Assembly: GCA_013695055.1 (NCBI GenBank)
Contig: JACDBF010000034.1
Coordinates: 1-12,423, forward strand
DNA length: 12,423 bases
Reading direction: 5' to 3'
Source of the DNA: Actinomycetota bacterium
Lineage (GTDB): Bacteria > Actinomycetota > CADDZG01 > WHSQ01
Positions 5,973 to 11,556 of the stretch are shown here, piece after piece. Position 1 is the first letter of the stretch; each line of letters opens with the position of its first letter. The translations under genes and the position numbers were made by a program. The notes beneath the pieces were generated by a model. It saw only the letters and a list, made by a program, of their open reading frames with translations. It was not told the DNA's origin and made no database searches.

Positions 5973-6530
5973 ATGGTCTTTGCTTTTCTCGATCCCCGAC
6001 CCGGCAGGTCGCGTGCAGTGCGGCTGGCGTGGCTGATGGTGCCCGCCTGTGCGTTTCTCGGGCTGCTCGCATTCGGGCTGCTCTCGACGGGAGAAAGCTT
6101 GGAGCCGGGCGACGAGGCCCCCTCCTTCGAGGCCCCCGTTCTCGGCGAGGACTCGACGATCGCCCTCGCCGACTATGAGGGGGCGCCGCTGGTCGTCAAC
6201 TTCTGGGCGTCGTGGTGTGAGCCGTGCAAAGACGAGGCTCCCCTCTTGAACCGGGCCGAGAGGATCTACGGTGACGATGTCGAGTTTCTCGGCGTCGACA
6301 TAAGGGACTCTCTGACGGACGCGCTCGCATTCTCGCGCGCCAGCGGGATGCGTTATCCGAGCGTGCGGGACGAGTCGCTCGACATCTACAACGACTACGG
6401 GCTCACGGGGCAGCCGGAGACTTTCTTCATCGACCAAGACGGCGTGATCGTCGACCATGTGAGCGGGCCCTTCACCAGGGCCGACGATCTGCTCAGCCGG
6501 ATCGATCTCCTGGCCCGGCGCGATGCCTGA
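5973..6530 (+). CDS. TlpA/ResA-like membrane-anchored thiol-disulfide oxidoreductase
   Basis: A 185-aa thioredoxin-fold protein. A basic N terminus (R-S-R-A-V-R, 12-17) and one hydrophobic segment (about 18-38) anchor it with the thioredoxin domain outside. The redox motif W-C-E-P-C has C82 and C85, preceded by V-V-N-F-W-A-S, and a G-Q-P-E-T-F-F-I-D stretch carries the usual cis-Pro region. This is the TlpA/ResA/CcmG group, which reduces apocytochrome c cysteines or other extracytoplasmic disulfides and receives electrons from CcdA. ATG 5973 has GGAGGA only two bases upstream, closer than ideal. Its last 8 bases overlap the start of ccdA, so the two are translated together. The pairing with ccdA supports the call strongly; ResA-like cytochrome c maturation versus a general reductase role cannot be separated. 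Confidence 0.9.
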   Translation: MVFAFLDPRPGRSRAVRLAWLMVPACAFLGLLAFGLLSTGESLEPGDEAPSFEAPVLGEDSTIALADYEGAPLVVNFWASWCEPCKDEAPLLNRAERIYGDDVEFLGVDIRDSLTDALAFSRASGMRYPSVRDESLDIYNDYGLTGQPETFFIDQDGVIVDHVSGPFTRADDLLSRIDLLARRDA

Positions 6531-7260
6531 CCCGAGCCTTCCCATCGCGTTCGCAGCAGGCCTGGTCTCGTTCTTGTCGCCCTGCGTCCTCCCGTTGGTG
6601 CCCGGCTACCTGTCGTATATGTCCGGCTTTGGGAGGGGCGACGACGGACGAGCCGGCGCCGTCCGGACGGGCGCGGTGGCAGCGGCCTTCGTGCTCGGCT
6701 TCACCGCCGTATTCGTGGCGTTGGGTGCGAGCGCCACTCTCCTGGGCTCCATTCTTGCCGGCAACCGGGCCCTCCTGATGAGGGTGAGCGGCGTCTTCAT
6801 CATCCTCTTGGGCCTAGTCTTCATGGGGATCTTGCGTATCCCGTGGCTCTACCGGGAGGCGCGCTTCCATCCCTCTCCGAAAGCTGGCATGTGGGGAAGC
6901 GTGCTTCTGGGCGGCGCGTTTGCGTTCGGCTGGAGCCCGTGCATCGGCGCCACGATGGGGGCCGTCCTCACCATGGCCGCGGGCAACGCGAGTACCGGGG
7001 GCCCGGCCGAAGGGGCGTTGTTACTGGGTGTCTACTCTCTCGGGCTCGGCGTGCCGTTCATCCTTGCGGGCCTCGGCGTATCGAAGCTCGCCGCGACCGT
7101 CAAGTGGCTGCGGGTCCATACCCGATCGATCAATCTGGCGAGCGGGGCCCTGCTGGTCGTCGTCGGAGCCCTGTTTGCAACCGACCGTCTCTTCGAGATC
7201 TCGCGCTGGATGCAGCAGAGCTTCACGGCCGCAAACCTGGACTTCTGGAGCGCCTTTTGA
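6523..7260 (+). CDS. ccdA: CcdA-type thiol-disulfide electron transporter
   Basis: A 245-aa polytopic membrane protein of the CcdA/DsbD-beta family with about six hydrophobic segments. It carries electrons from cytoplasmic thioredoxin across the membrane to extracytoplasmic thioredoxin-like proteins. The two essential cysteines are in their conserved settings: F-L-S-P-C21-V-L-P-L-V-P-G-Y-L and F-G-W-S-P-C140-I-G-A. Length is typical for stand-alone CcdA. The ATG lies inside the end of the tlpA-like gene (8-nt overlap), so expression is coupled; that protein is the likely electron acceptor. A hairpin 27 bp after the stop closes the operon. The next chromosomal genes, beyond the inserted element, are rex and hemA, which fits a role in cytochrome c biogenesis. 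Confidence 0.93.
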   Translation: MPDPSLPIAFAAGLVSFLSPCVLPLVPGYLSYMSGFGRGDDGRAGAVRTGAVAAAFVLGFTAVFVALGASATLLGSILAGNRALLMRVSGVFIILLGLVFMGILRIPWLYREARFHPSPKAGMWGSVLLGGAFAFGWSPCIGATMGAVLTMAAGNASTGGPAEGALLLGVYSLGLGVPFILAGLGVSKLAATVKWLRVHTRSINLASGALLVVVGALFATDRLFEISRWMQQSFTAANLDFWSAF

Positions 7261-7287
7261 CCCCCATCCCCGATCTGAGCGGGTCAG

Positions 7288-7308
7288 CGTTCGAAATACG
7301 AACGTTTA
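7288..7308 (+). terminator. Hairpin after ccdA
   Basis: CGTTCG (7288-7293) and CGAACG (7299-7304) form a perfect 6-bp stem with loop AAATA, followed by TTTA. It lies 27 bp after the ccdA stop and 31 bp before the target-site duplication of the mobile element, so it predates the insertion and probably ends the tlpA-ccdA transcript. Confidence 0.55.
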
Positions 7309-7331
7309 TGCACCTAGAACCACCGCCCACC

Positions 7332-7339
7332 GGTCACCC
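7332..7339. repeat. Target-site duplication, left copy
   Basis: GGTCACCC directly abuts the left inverted repeat and is repeated exactly at 10726-10733 beside the right one. Eight bp is the usual duplication of the IS1595 family. The shared sequence is really 12 bp because neighbouring CCGG bases are ambiguous; this phase was chosen as the one giving matching inverted repeats that both begin GG. Confidence 0.85.
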
Positions 7340-7362
7340 GGCATTCACTACCTTGACTCACC
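7340..7362 (+). repeat. Left terminal inverted repeat
   Basis: Reads GGCATTCACTACCTTGACTC then ACC inward. It matches the right repeat (10703-10725, read on the minus strand) at 22 of 23 positions; the third base is C here and G on the right. Ends starting with GG are common in IS1595-type elements. Both ends contain an inward-pointing TTGACT, which could double as a -35 element. Confidence 0.9.
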
Positions 7363-7396
7363 CATTTCTGTCTCACCCTCTCCCTAGAGTGGGGGT

Positions 7397-8404
7397 ATGG
7401 AAAGCGAGAACTACACCCCTCAGACCCTCATAGAGGCTATCCGGCACTTCTCGGATTTGGACGTGGCGACCGAATACGTCGCCTCGATTCGCTGGCCCGA
7501 GGGGTTTGTCTGCCCCGCTTGCGGCAAGCAGGCCCACTCCTACCTCAAAACCCGTCGCCTCTGGAAGTGCAAGGCGTGTAAGAAGCAGACCAGCGTCAAG
7601 AAGGGCACGATCTTCGAGGACTCACCCATCAGCCTGGACAAGTGGCTCGCGGCTCTGTGGCTGGTCGTGAACTGCAAGAACGGCATCAGCTCCTACGAGA
7701 TAGCCCGCGACCTGGGCGTCTCTCAGAAGGCGGGATGGTTCATGCTCCAGCGCCTCCGTCTCGCCATGCAGCGAGGCACCTTCGAGAAGTACTCGGAGAA
7801 GTTCGATGGTGCGGTCGAGGTCGATGAGACGTACATCGGCGGTCGCGCCCGCTACCGCAAGGCGGTCGAGAACGGAGCCCGGAAGGGACCCCGAACCGGC
7901 AAGACTGCGGTCGTTGGATTCCTAGAGCGTGGCGGCCACGTCCACCTGACGGTCATCGACAGCATCCGAAAGACCCCTCTCCAGAAGCAGGTCCGCAAGC
8001 ACGTCAAGCCTGGAGCGACGGTCTACACGGATGAGTTGAAGTCCTACCGGGGACTGGATCAGCACTACGCCCACAAGGTCATCAACCACGCTGAGAATTA
8101 CGTCGAAGGGCTGATCCACACGAATGGTCTAGAGAATTTCTGGAGCCTCCTGAAGCGGTCCTTGAGCGGGACGTACGTCAAGGTCGAGCCTTACCACTTG
8201 TTTCGTTACCTCGATGAGCAAGCCTTCCGCTTCAATGCCCGCAAGGGCAACGACGGAGATCGTTTCGAGGAAGTCCTAGGTCGCGTCTCGGGTCGTCGTC
8301 TCACCTGGGACGAGGTAAGGGATCGGGCGAAGCCAGAGCCGGAGCCGCCTTATCAACCGACACTGCCGTGGAAGCCTCGGGCGTACCGGATGGGGCCGTT
8401 CTAG
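7397..8404 (+). CDS. ISXO2-like (IS1595 family) transposase
   Basis: A 335-aa transposase. N terminus: a zinc ribbon with C39-x2-C42 and C58-x2-C61 (transposase zinc-ribbon type), then an HTH-like region I-S-S-Y-E-I-A-R-D-L-G-V (97-108). The catalytic ISXO2-like domain has V-E-V-D143-E-T-Y-I-G-G, V-Y-T-D212-E-L and H-T-N243-G-L-E246-N-F-W-S-L-L-K253, matching the DD(N/E)...K arrangement of the family. Length is normal and the frame is unbroken, so the enzyme is probably active. ATG 7397 is preceded by GAGTGGGGGT, an acceptable G-rich binding site, and lies 34 bp inside the left repeat. The stop TAG (8402-8404) overlaps the TAG of the convergent cargo gene. Confidence 0.95.
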   Translation: MESENYTPQTLIEAIRHFSDLDVATEYVASIRWPEGFVCPACGKQAHSYLKTRRLWKCKACKKQTSVKKGTIFEDSPISLDKWLAALWLVVNCKNGISSYEIARDLGVSQKAGWFMLQRLRLAMQRGTFEKYSEKFDGAVEVDETYIGGRARYRKAVENGARKGPRTGKTAVVGFLERGGHVHLTVIDSIRKTPLQKQVRKHVKPGATVYTDELKSYRGLDQHYAHKVINHAENYVEGLIHTNGLENFWSLLKRSLSGTYVKVEPYHLFRYLDEQAFRFNARKGNDGDRFEEVLGRVSGRRLTWDEVRDRAKPEPEPPYQPTLPWKPRAYRMGPF

Positions 8405-8661
8405 TTCTTACGCTTACGGCCTTCGTTTTCTCTCTTCACTCGCTCATCCAACACAGACTTCGGCACCGATAGAACCTGCCGTAGGGCATCCTCGAAACGT
8501 TCAAAGGGTTTCTTCTCAACGTCCCGCGCGACGGCAGCTGCAACGGCACGCTTATCGGCGTCCTTGATCGGACTGTCGAGCGTTGTCGATGCCCCCGTCT
8601 TACTAGCTGGGGGAAGAAGGGTCGGTTCCAGTTCCTTGATCTCCGGATTCCTTTCCACCAT
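8401..8661 (-). CDS. Small basic cargo protein of unknown function, 86 aa
   Basis: The last cargo gene of the element. The N-terminal half (residues 1-35) is Pro/Thr/Ser-rich and probably disordered. The second half has helical A-D-K-R-A-V-A-A-A-V-A-R-D-V, then F-E-R-F-E-D-A-L-R-Q-V-L-S-V-P-K-S-V-L-D-E-R and a Lys/Arg-rich end. The F-x-R-F-E-D-A-L-R-x-V-L-S-V-P-K pattern is reminiscent of small uncharacterised bacterial proteins, but no function can be assigned. ATG 8661-8659 has AGGAGG just upstream, inside the DUF3467 gene, which it overlaps by 59 nt in another frame. GTG 8658 is an alternative start with better spacing. An antitoxin-like or accessory role in the methyltransferase operon is possible but unsupported by sequence alone. 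Confidence 0.75.
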   Translation of the reverse strand: MVERNPEIKELEPTLLPPASKTGASTTLDSPIKDADKRAVAAAVARDVEKKPFERFEDALRQVLSVPKSVLDERVKRENEGRKRKN

Positions 8662-8935
8662 GCACCTCCTCTGGCATCGCGCGGGCAACGTATTGCTCCC
8701 ACTGTTGGGTTAGGGCTTCGATTAGTTGCGTGATGAAAAGAGGCGACACTGACACGCGCGCCACGACTATCCCGTTGGGTGGTTGAGCGTTAAACGCAAG
8801 CCTCACGAAATCGAGGGTGAACTCGTACGGGCTTTGGCTCACCTGAGCGAAGTTCGCCCACACGCCCGCCATCTGCTCGGGCTGGATGATGACGTGAGGC
8901 TCTATTGGTTGTTCTGGGGTCTCATCATCAGGCAT
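8603..8935 (-). CDS. DUF3467-domain cargo protein
   Basis: A 110-aa protein matching the DUF3467 pattern: an N-terminal strand I-E-P-H-V-I-I-Q-P-E, then G-V-W-A-N-F-A-Q-V-S-Q-S-P-Y-E-F-T-L-D-F-V-R (24-45), then V-V-A-R-V-S-V-S-P-L-F-I-T-Q-L-I-E-A-L (57-75). The last 25 residues are Gly/Ser/Asp-rich and likely disordered. DUF3467 has no established biochemical role that I can cite. The ATG at 8935 is preferred over the one at 8944 (MGS extension) because AGGATGGG lies about eight bases upstream. The gene begins 23 bp after the methyltransferase stop and overlaps the next cargo gene by 59 nt, so the three form one operon. Confidence 0.82.
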   Translation of the reverse strand: MPDDETPEQPIEPHVIIQPEQMAGVWANFAQVSQSPYEFTLDFVRLAFNAQPPNGIVVARVSVSPLFITQLIEALTQQWEQYVARAMPEEVHGGKESGDQGTGTDPSSPS

Positions 8936-8958
8936 GGAACCCATCCTAAGGTGCTTGC

Positions 8959-10587
8959 CTATTTTCCTGGTTTGCGCCTTGGTTTCCTAGGAGAGACGGC
9001 CCTGGGACCTCTCTCCTTCGTGCTGGCAGCAATCCTCGGTCCTGCGCCAGTTCCCTCGCCTACGGCTTCCTTGTCGCTTTCGATTAGTTCCTCTGCCGAA
9101 GGCATGTCCTTCCGTTGGCGGGGGAGGGGTATCGGCATTTCCTCAACATCGCCGGGCTGCGGGCCTAGCTTGCCGTGAGGTCGTTTAACCAAAAGCAGGA
9201 CTTCGGCCACCTTGACCAGCCGAATATCAAGACCCTCCTTCTTGACGCGCGCCACCTCTTCGACAGCGCCCTTCGTAAAGCTGAAGGCGATTATGTAGCC
9301 GGTCGTGTGCTTGGCCCTTCGAATGGCGGTCTCGAAATTGTCAACGACGTTGCGCCCGACGTGCTCTGATTGCTTGACCTGCACCGGGTCTCTTGTGAAG
9401 AACCAGTACCCGTCGATCCCCATGTCGCCAACCTTCTTGGGCGAGTGCGTCCCGAAGATTGCGTTGATGATCCAGTTCTGGAACTCGAAGGGCTTCAACT
9501 CCTTCAGGTCCGCCATCGTCTGAACAGCGTTGATGATCGTCGGCTTGCAGTCTTGCTTCCGAAGACGACGCTCCATGACCTGGATAGCCGTTGCGGAGAT
9601 GTCGATACCGATCCACTGTCGATCCAAACGGTCTGCTACTGCGACCGTCGTGCCACACCCGCAGAACGGATCGAGAACAACGTCGCCCTGTTCGCTGCTT
9701 GATTTGATGATCCGCTCTAGTAGTGCCTCCGGCTTCTGAGTTGGATACCCCAGCTTTTCGGCAGTGTGCCACGAACGAAGCGCCTGAATGTCGGTCCAAA
9801 CATCGGTGGCGGGAAGCCCAGGAGCTTCGTCGAGATACTGCTTCAAACGCGGAACTCCGTTTCGCGTCCAGTAGATTCGGTCCTCAGCGAGGGCCTTGTC
9901 GATTCCTTCCTGGTCAAACATCCAGTGACGCCCGCGCGGTGGGGGGATTTCTCCACGGTCCCCAAAGGTTCGCGGCGGTCCAGGCCCCGCCCCCGATAGG
10001 TTGTCCGACATGAAAAGACGGCCAGTGCGATCCTTGAACCGGTAGTACGCCTCGACGTAGGCGGGATCAAAGCGCTGATAGATCCGGTTCCACTTGTGCT
10101 CCCCGCTCTTTACGTAGAAGAGGATGGTGTCATGCACGCTTCCATACCGCTGGGCGTCCGAATGAGCACTGGTTCTCTTCCACACGATCTCGTTCCGAAA
10201 GTTCTCCTGCCCGAACAAGCCGTCAAGCATGAGCTTTAAGTAGTGGCTGGCGTGAGGATCGCAGTGCAGGTAGAGGGAGCCGGTCGGCCTCAGGACACGG
10301 TGCAATTCGGCGGTGCGCCCCTTCATCCACTCGATGTAGTTCTGTATGCCGCCAGCCCACCGATCCTCGAAAGACCGCACTTCAGCCTCTTCTCCCCAGA
10401 TGACCTCGTAGTAACGATTCGTGAAGAACGGCGGGTCGAGGTAGATCAAATCGACGCTCTCGCTGGGTAGCTGATTGAGCACCGTTAGGTTGTCGTCCCG
10501 GTAGAGGACTCCGGTCTCGGTCACCGGGGCGCCCTGATTCTGATCGCCAAAGAGCGTGGCTTGATCACGCGCCGCCCGTCGCGCCAT
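8959..10587 (-). CDS. Beta-class DNA (N6-A or N4-C) methyltransferase fused to an Mrr-like nuclease domain
   Basis: A 542-aa protein. Residues about 25-345 are an amino-methyltransferase in the beta order: catalytic motif IV D-P-P-F (51-54) precedes the SAM-binding motif I D-P-F-C-G-C-G-T-T (306-314), with a target-recognition region between (about 130-280). Residues about 365-465 look like an Mrr-type restriction endonuclease domain: F-E-F-Q-N-W-I-I-N, then G-D-M-G-I-D392-G and V-Q403-V-K405-Q, the D...QxK form of the PD-(D/E)xK site. The last 75 residues are low-complexity and basic. ATG 10587 has AGGAGG seven bases upstream; earlier in-frame ATGs lack this. It is first in the element's cargo operon. 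It may act as a modification enzyme, a type IIG-like restriction-modification protein, or a methylase with DNA-binding tail. Target unknown. Confidence 0.9.
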   Translation of the reverse strand: MARRAARDQATLFGDQNQGAPVTETGVLYRDDNLTVLNQLPSESVDLIYLDPPFFTNRYYEVIWGEEAEVRSFEDRWAGGIQNYIEWMKGRTAELHRVLRPTGSLYLHCDPHASHYLKLMLDGLFGQENFRNEIVWKRTSAHSDAQRYGSVHDTILFYVKSGEHKWNRIYQRFDPAYVEAYYRFKDRTGRLFMSDNLSGAGPGPPRTFGDRGEIPPPRGRHWMFDQEGIDKALAEDRIYWTRNGVPRLKQYLDEAPGLPATDVWTDIQALRSWHTAEKLGYPTQKPEALLERIIKSSSEQGDVVLDPFCGCGTTVAVADRLDRQWIGIDISATAIQVMERRLRKQDCKPTIINAVQTMADLKELKPFEFQNWIINAIFGTHSPKKVGDMGIDGYWFFTRDPVQVKQSEHVGRNVVDNFETAIRRAKHTTGYIIAFSFTKGAVEEVARVKKEGLDIRLVKVAEVLLLVKRPHGKLGPQPGDVEEMPIPLPRQRKDMPSAEELIESDKEAVGEGTGAGPRIAASTKERGPRAVSPRKPRRKPGK

Positions 10588-10664
10588 CTCAGAACCTCCT
10601 CGGGGAAGAAAGGGGTGGGCAAGCATCGTGCCCTGAGAGAGCGCGAAAAGTCCATGTAAGGACA

Positions 10665-10686
10665 CGAATTGTCAAGGTGTAATTCG
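10665..10686 (-). promoter_or_regulatory. Likely promoter/operator region of the cargo operon
   Basis: A perfect -35-like TTGACA lies on the minus strand (10675-10670), 83 bp upstream of the methyltransferase start. It is embedded between inverted arms CGAATT (10665-10670) and AATTCG (10681-10686). No convincing -10 is seen at 16-19 bp. The arrangement would suit an operator over the -35, but no control-protein gene was recognised in the element. Confidence 0.3.
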
Positions 10687-10702
10687 CTGGAGGCGACCTT
10701 TA

Positions 10703-10725
10703 GGTGAGTCAAGGTAGTGAATCCC
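10703..10725 (-). repeat. Right terminal inverted repeat
   Basis: Read on the minus strand it begins GGGATTCACTACCTTGACTC then ACC, matching the left repeat at 22 of 23 bases. It lies 115 bp upstream of the methyltransferase start, so the cargo operon's promoter must lie in the short space between, or in the repeat itself. Confidence 0.9.
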
Positions 10726-10733
10726 GGTCACCC
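10726..10733. repeat. Target-site duplication, right copy
   Basis: GGTCACCC, identical to 7332-7339. Its last two bases are also the first two of the stem-loop at 10732-10762, so the insertion point touches the foot of that hairpin. Confidence 0.85.
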
Positions 10734-10767
10734 GGGCCGGTGCACAATTTCACACGGCCCGGTTTGT
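10732..10767 (+). terminator. Stem-loop with T run at the insertion point, upstream of rex
   Basis: CCGGGCCG (10732-10739) and CGGCCCGG (10755-10762) form a perfect 8-bp stem, extended by GTG/CAC after a one-base bulge, and followed by TTTGT. On the plus strand it would act as a Rho-independent terminator, formerly the second one after ccdA and now shielding rex from transcription out of the element. Confidence 0.55.
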
Positions 10768-10782
10768 ACCCGCCTGAGAGAG

Positions 10783-10811
10783 TTGAAAGTCCTGGTCGGA
10801 GGCCCTATCCG
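10783..10811 (+). promoter_or_regulatory. Candidate rex promoter
   Basis: TTGAAA (10783-10788) and TATCCG (10806-10811) are separated by 17 bp and lie just upstream of the Rex operator, which would then cover the transcription start. The -10 match is only partial. The transcript would have a short leader, and rex lacks a clear ribosome binding site. Confidence 0.3.
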
Positions 10812-10814
10812 CCT

Positions 10815-10832
10815 TTGTGATTAGGCTCACAA
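10815..10832. promoter_or_regulatory. Rex operator (autoregulatory)
   Basis: TTGTGATTAGGCTCACAA has perfect TTGTGA / TCACAA arms with a 6-bp spacer, the known Rex-binding palindrome of Actinobacteria and Firmicutes. It ends 10 bp before the rex start codon. Rex bound here when NADH is low would block rex-hemA transcription; rising NADH releases it. It lies well outside the mobile element, so the insertion left it intact. Confidence 0.9.
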
Positions 10833-10842
10833 GCGCGCTACT

Positions 10843-11538
10843 ATGGCTTTGATGCGAACCCGAACCATTCCGGAAGCCACCGTCGCGCGCCTTCCGATCT
10901 ACTTGCGGTCGCTCCTCGATCTCGCCGAGAACCGGGGCGCTATGACCGTTTCCTCCGAGCAGCTGGCGAACCTCGCCGGAGTCAATGCCGCCAAGGTCCG
11001 AAAAGACCTCTCTTATCTCGGCTCCTACGGGACCCGCGGGGTCGGCTACGACATTGAATACCTCCTGTATCAGATCACTCGCGAGCTCGGCCTCACCCAG
11101 GACTGGCCCGCGGCCATAGCCGGAGTCGGCAACCTCGGCCGGGCCCTGGCCTCTTACAAGGGGTTCTCGGAGCGGGGTTTTCGCATCACGGCGCTGTTCG
11201 ACATCCTCGATGATGTCGTCGGCGAAGAGGTCGGGGGCCTCATCGTCAAGCACCTCGACGATCTGAAGGAGGCAGTTAACGAGCAGGGTATTTCCATCGG
11301 CATCATTGCCACTCCGCCGATGTCGGCTCAAGAGGTGGCCGAGCGCTTCGTGGACGTCGGCATCAAGTCCATCCTCAACTTCGCTCCGTCGGTGGTGAAC
11401 GTTCCACCAGACGTGAATGTGCGCAAGGTCGATCTCTCCATCGAGCTTCAGATCTTGTCCTTTTACCAACAGCGCACACAAGCGATCGCCACGGCGCGCG
11501 AGGCAAACCGCCGGCTCAACATCCCCCGGCCCCTTTAG
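10843..11538 (+). CDS. rex: Redox-sensing transcriptional repressor Rex
   Basis: A 231-aa Rex protein. An N-terminal winged helix (about 8-80) includes A-T-V-A-R-L-P-I-Y-L-R, V-S-S-E-Q-L-A-N-L-A-G-V-N-A-A-K-V-R-K-D-L-S-Y-L-G and G-T-R-G-V-G-Y. A Rossmann NAD(H)-binding domain follows with G-V-G-N-L-G (94-99) and the conserved N-F-A-P. The C-terminal swapped helix ends R-R-L-N-I-P-R-P-L. Rex senses the NADH/NAD+ ratio and represses respiratory and haem genes. ATG 10843 is used; ATG 10852 (MRTRTIPEA) is an equally possible start, since neither has a clear ribosome binding site. The perfect Rex operator just upstream shows autoregulation. hemA follows after 18 bp, the usual actinobacterial arrangement. 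Confidence 0.97.
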   Translation: MALMRTRTIPEATVARLPIYLRSLLDLAENRGAMTVSSEQLANLAGVNAAKVRKDLSYLGSYGTRGVGYDIEYLLYQITRELGLTQDWPAAIAGVGNLGRALASYKGFSERGFRITALFDILDDVVGEEVGGLIVKHLDDLKEAVNEQGISIGIIATPPMSAQEVAERFVDVGIKSILNFAPSVVNVPPDVNVRKVDLSIELQILSFYQQRTQAIATAREANRRLNIPRPL

Positions 11539-11556
11539 CGGAATACCCTTTCAGAC

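Larger units (their letters stand above)
7340..10725 (+). mobile_element. IS1595-family (ISXO2-like) transposon carrying a methyltransferase-nuclease gene
   Basis: A complete 3386-bp element, delimited by 23-bp terminal inverted repeats with one mismatch (7340-7362 and 10703-10725) and an 8-bp direct duplication. It holds the transposase on plus and three cargo genes on minus: a DNA methyltransferase fused to an Mrr-like nuclease domain, a DUF3467 protein, and a small unknown protein. Transposase and cargo converge and share a CTAG for their stop codons, so almost no DNA is unused. The IS1595 family is known to include members with passenger genes; which described subgroup this belongs to needs a database comparison. 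Intact repeats, duplication and open reading frames suggest recent insertion. It lies between ccdA and rex without breaking a gene. Confidence 0.92.

Noticed and set aside
5904..6545. Long minus-strand open frame opposite the tlpA-like gene
   Set aside because: Side effect of GC-rich codon use; the plus strand carries the W-C-E-P-C thioredoxin and no family is visible on the minus strand.
7330..7341. 12-bp target duplication (CCGGTCACCCGG)
   Set aside because: Read as an 8-bp duplication plus 4 bp shared by chance with element ends; the 8-bp phase gives the best-aligned inverted repeats beginning GG.
10588..10665. 26-residue N-terminal extension of the methyltransferase
   Set aside because: ATG 10587 has AGGAGG at ideal spacing; the extension lacks family similarity.
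10741..10756. Second Rex site in front of rex (GTGCACAATTTCACAC)
   Set aside because: Only one half resembles TTCACA and the sequence is not a palindrome in the required spacing; it forms the loop of the stem-loop at 10732-10762.
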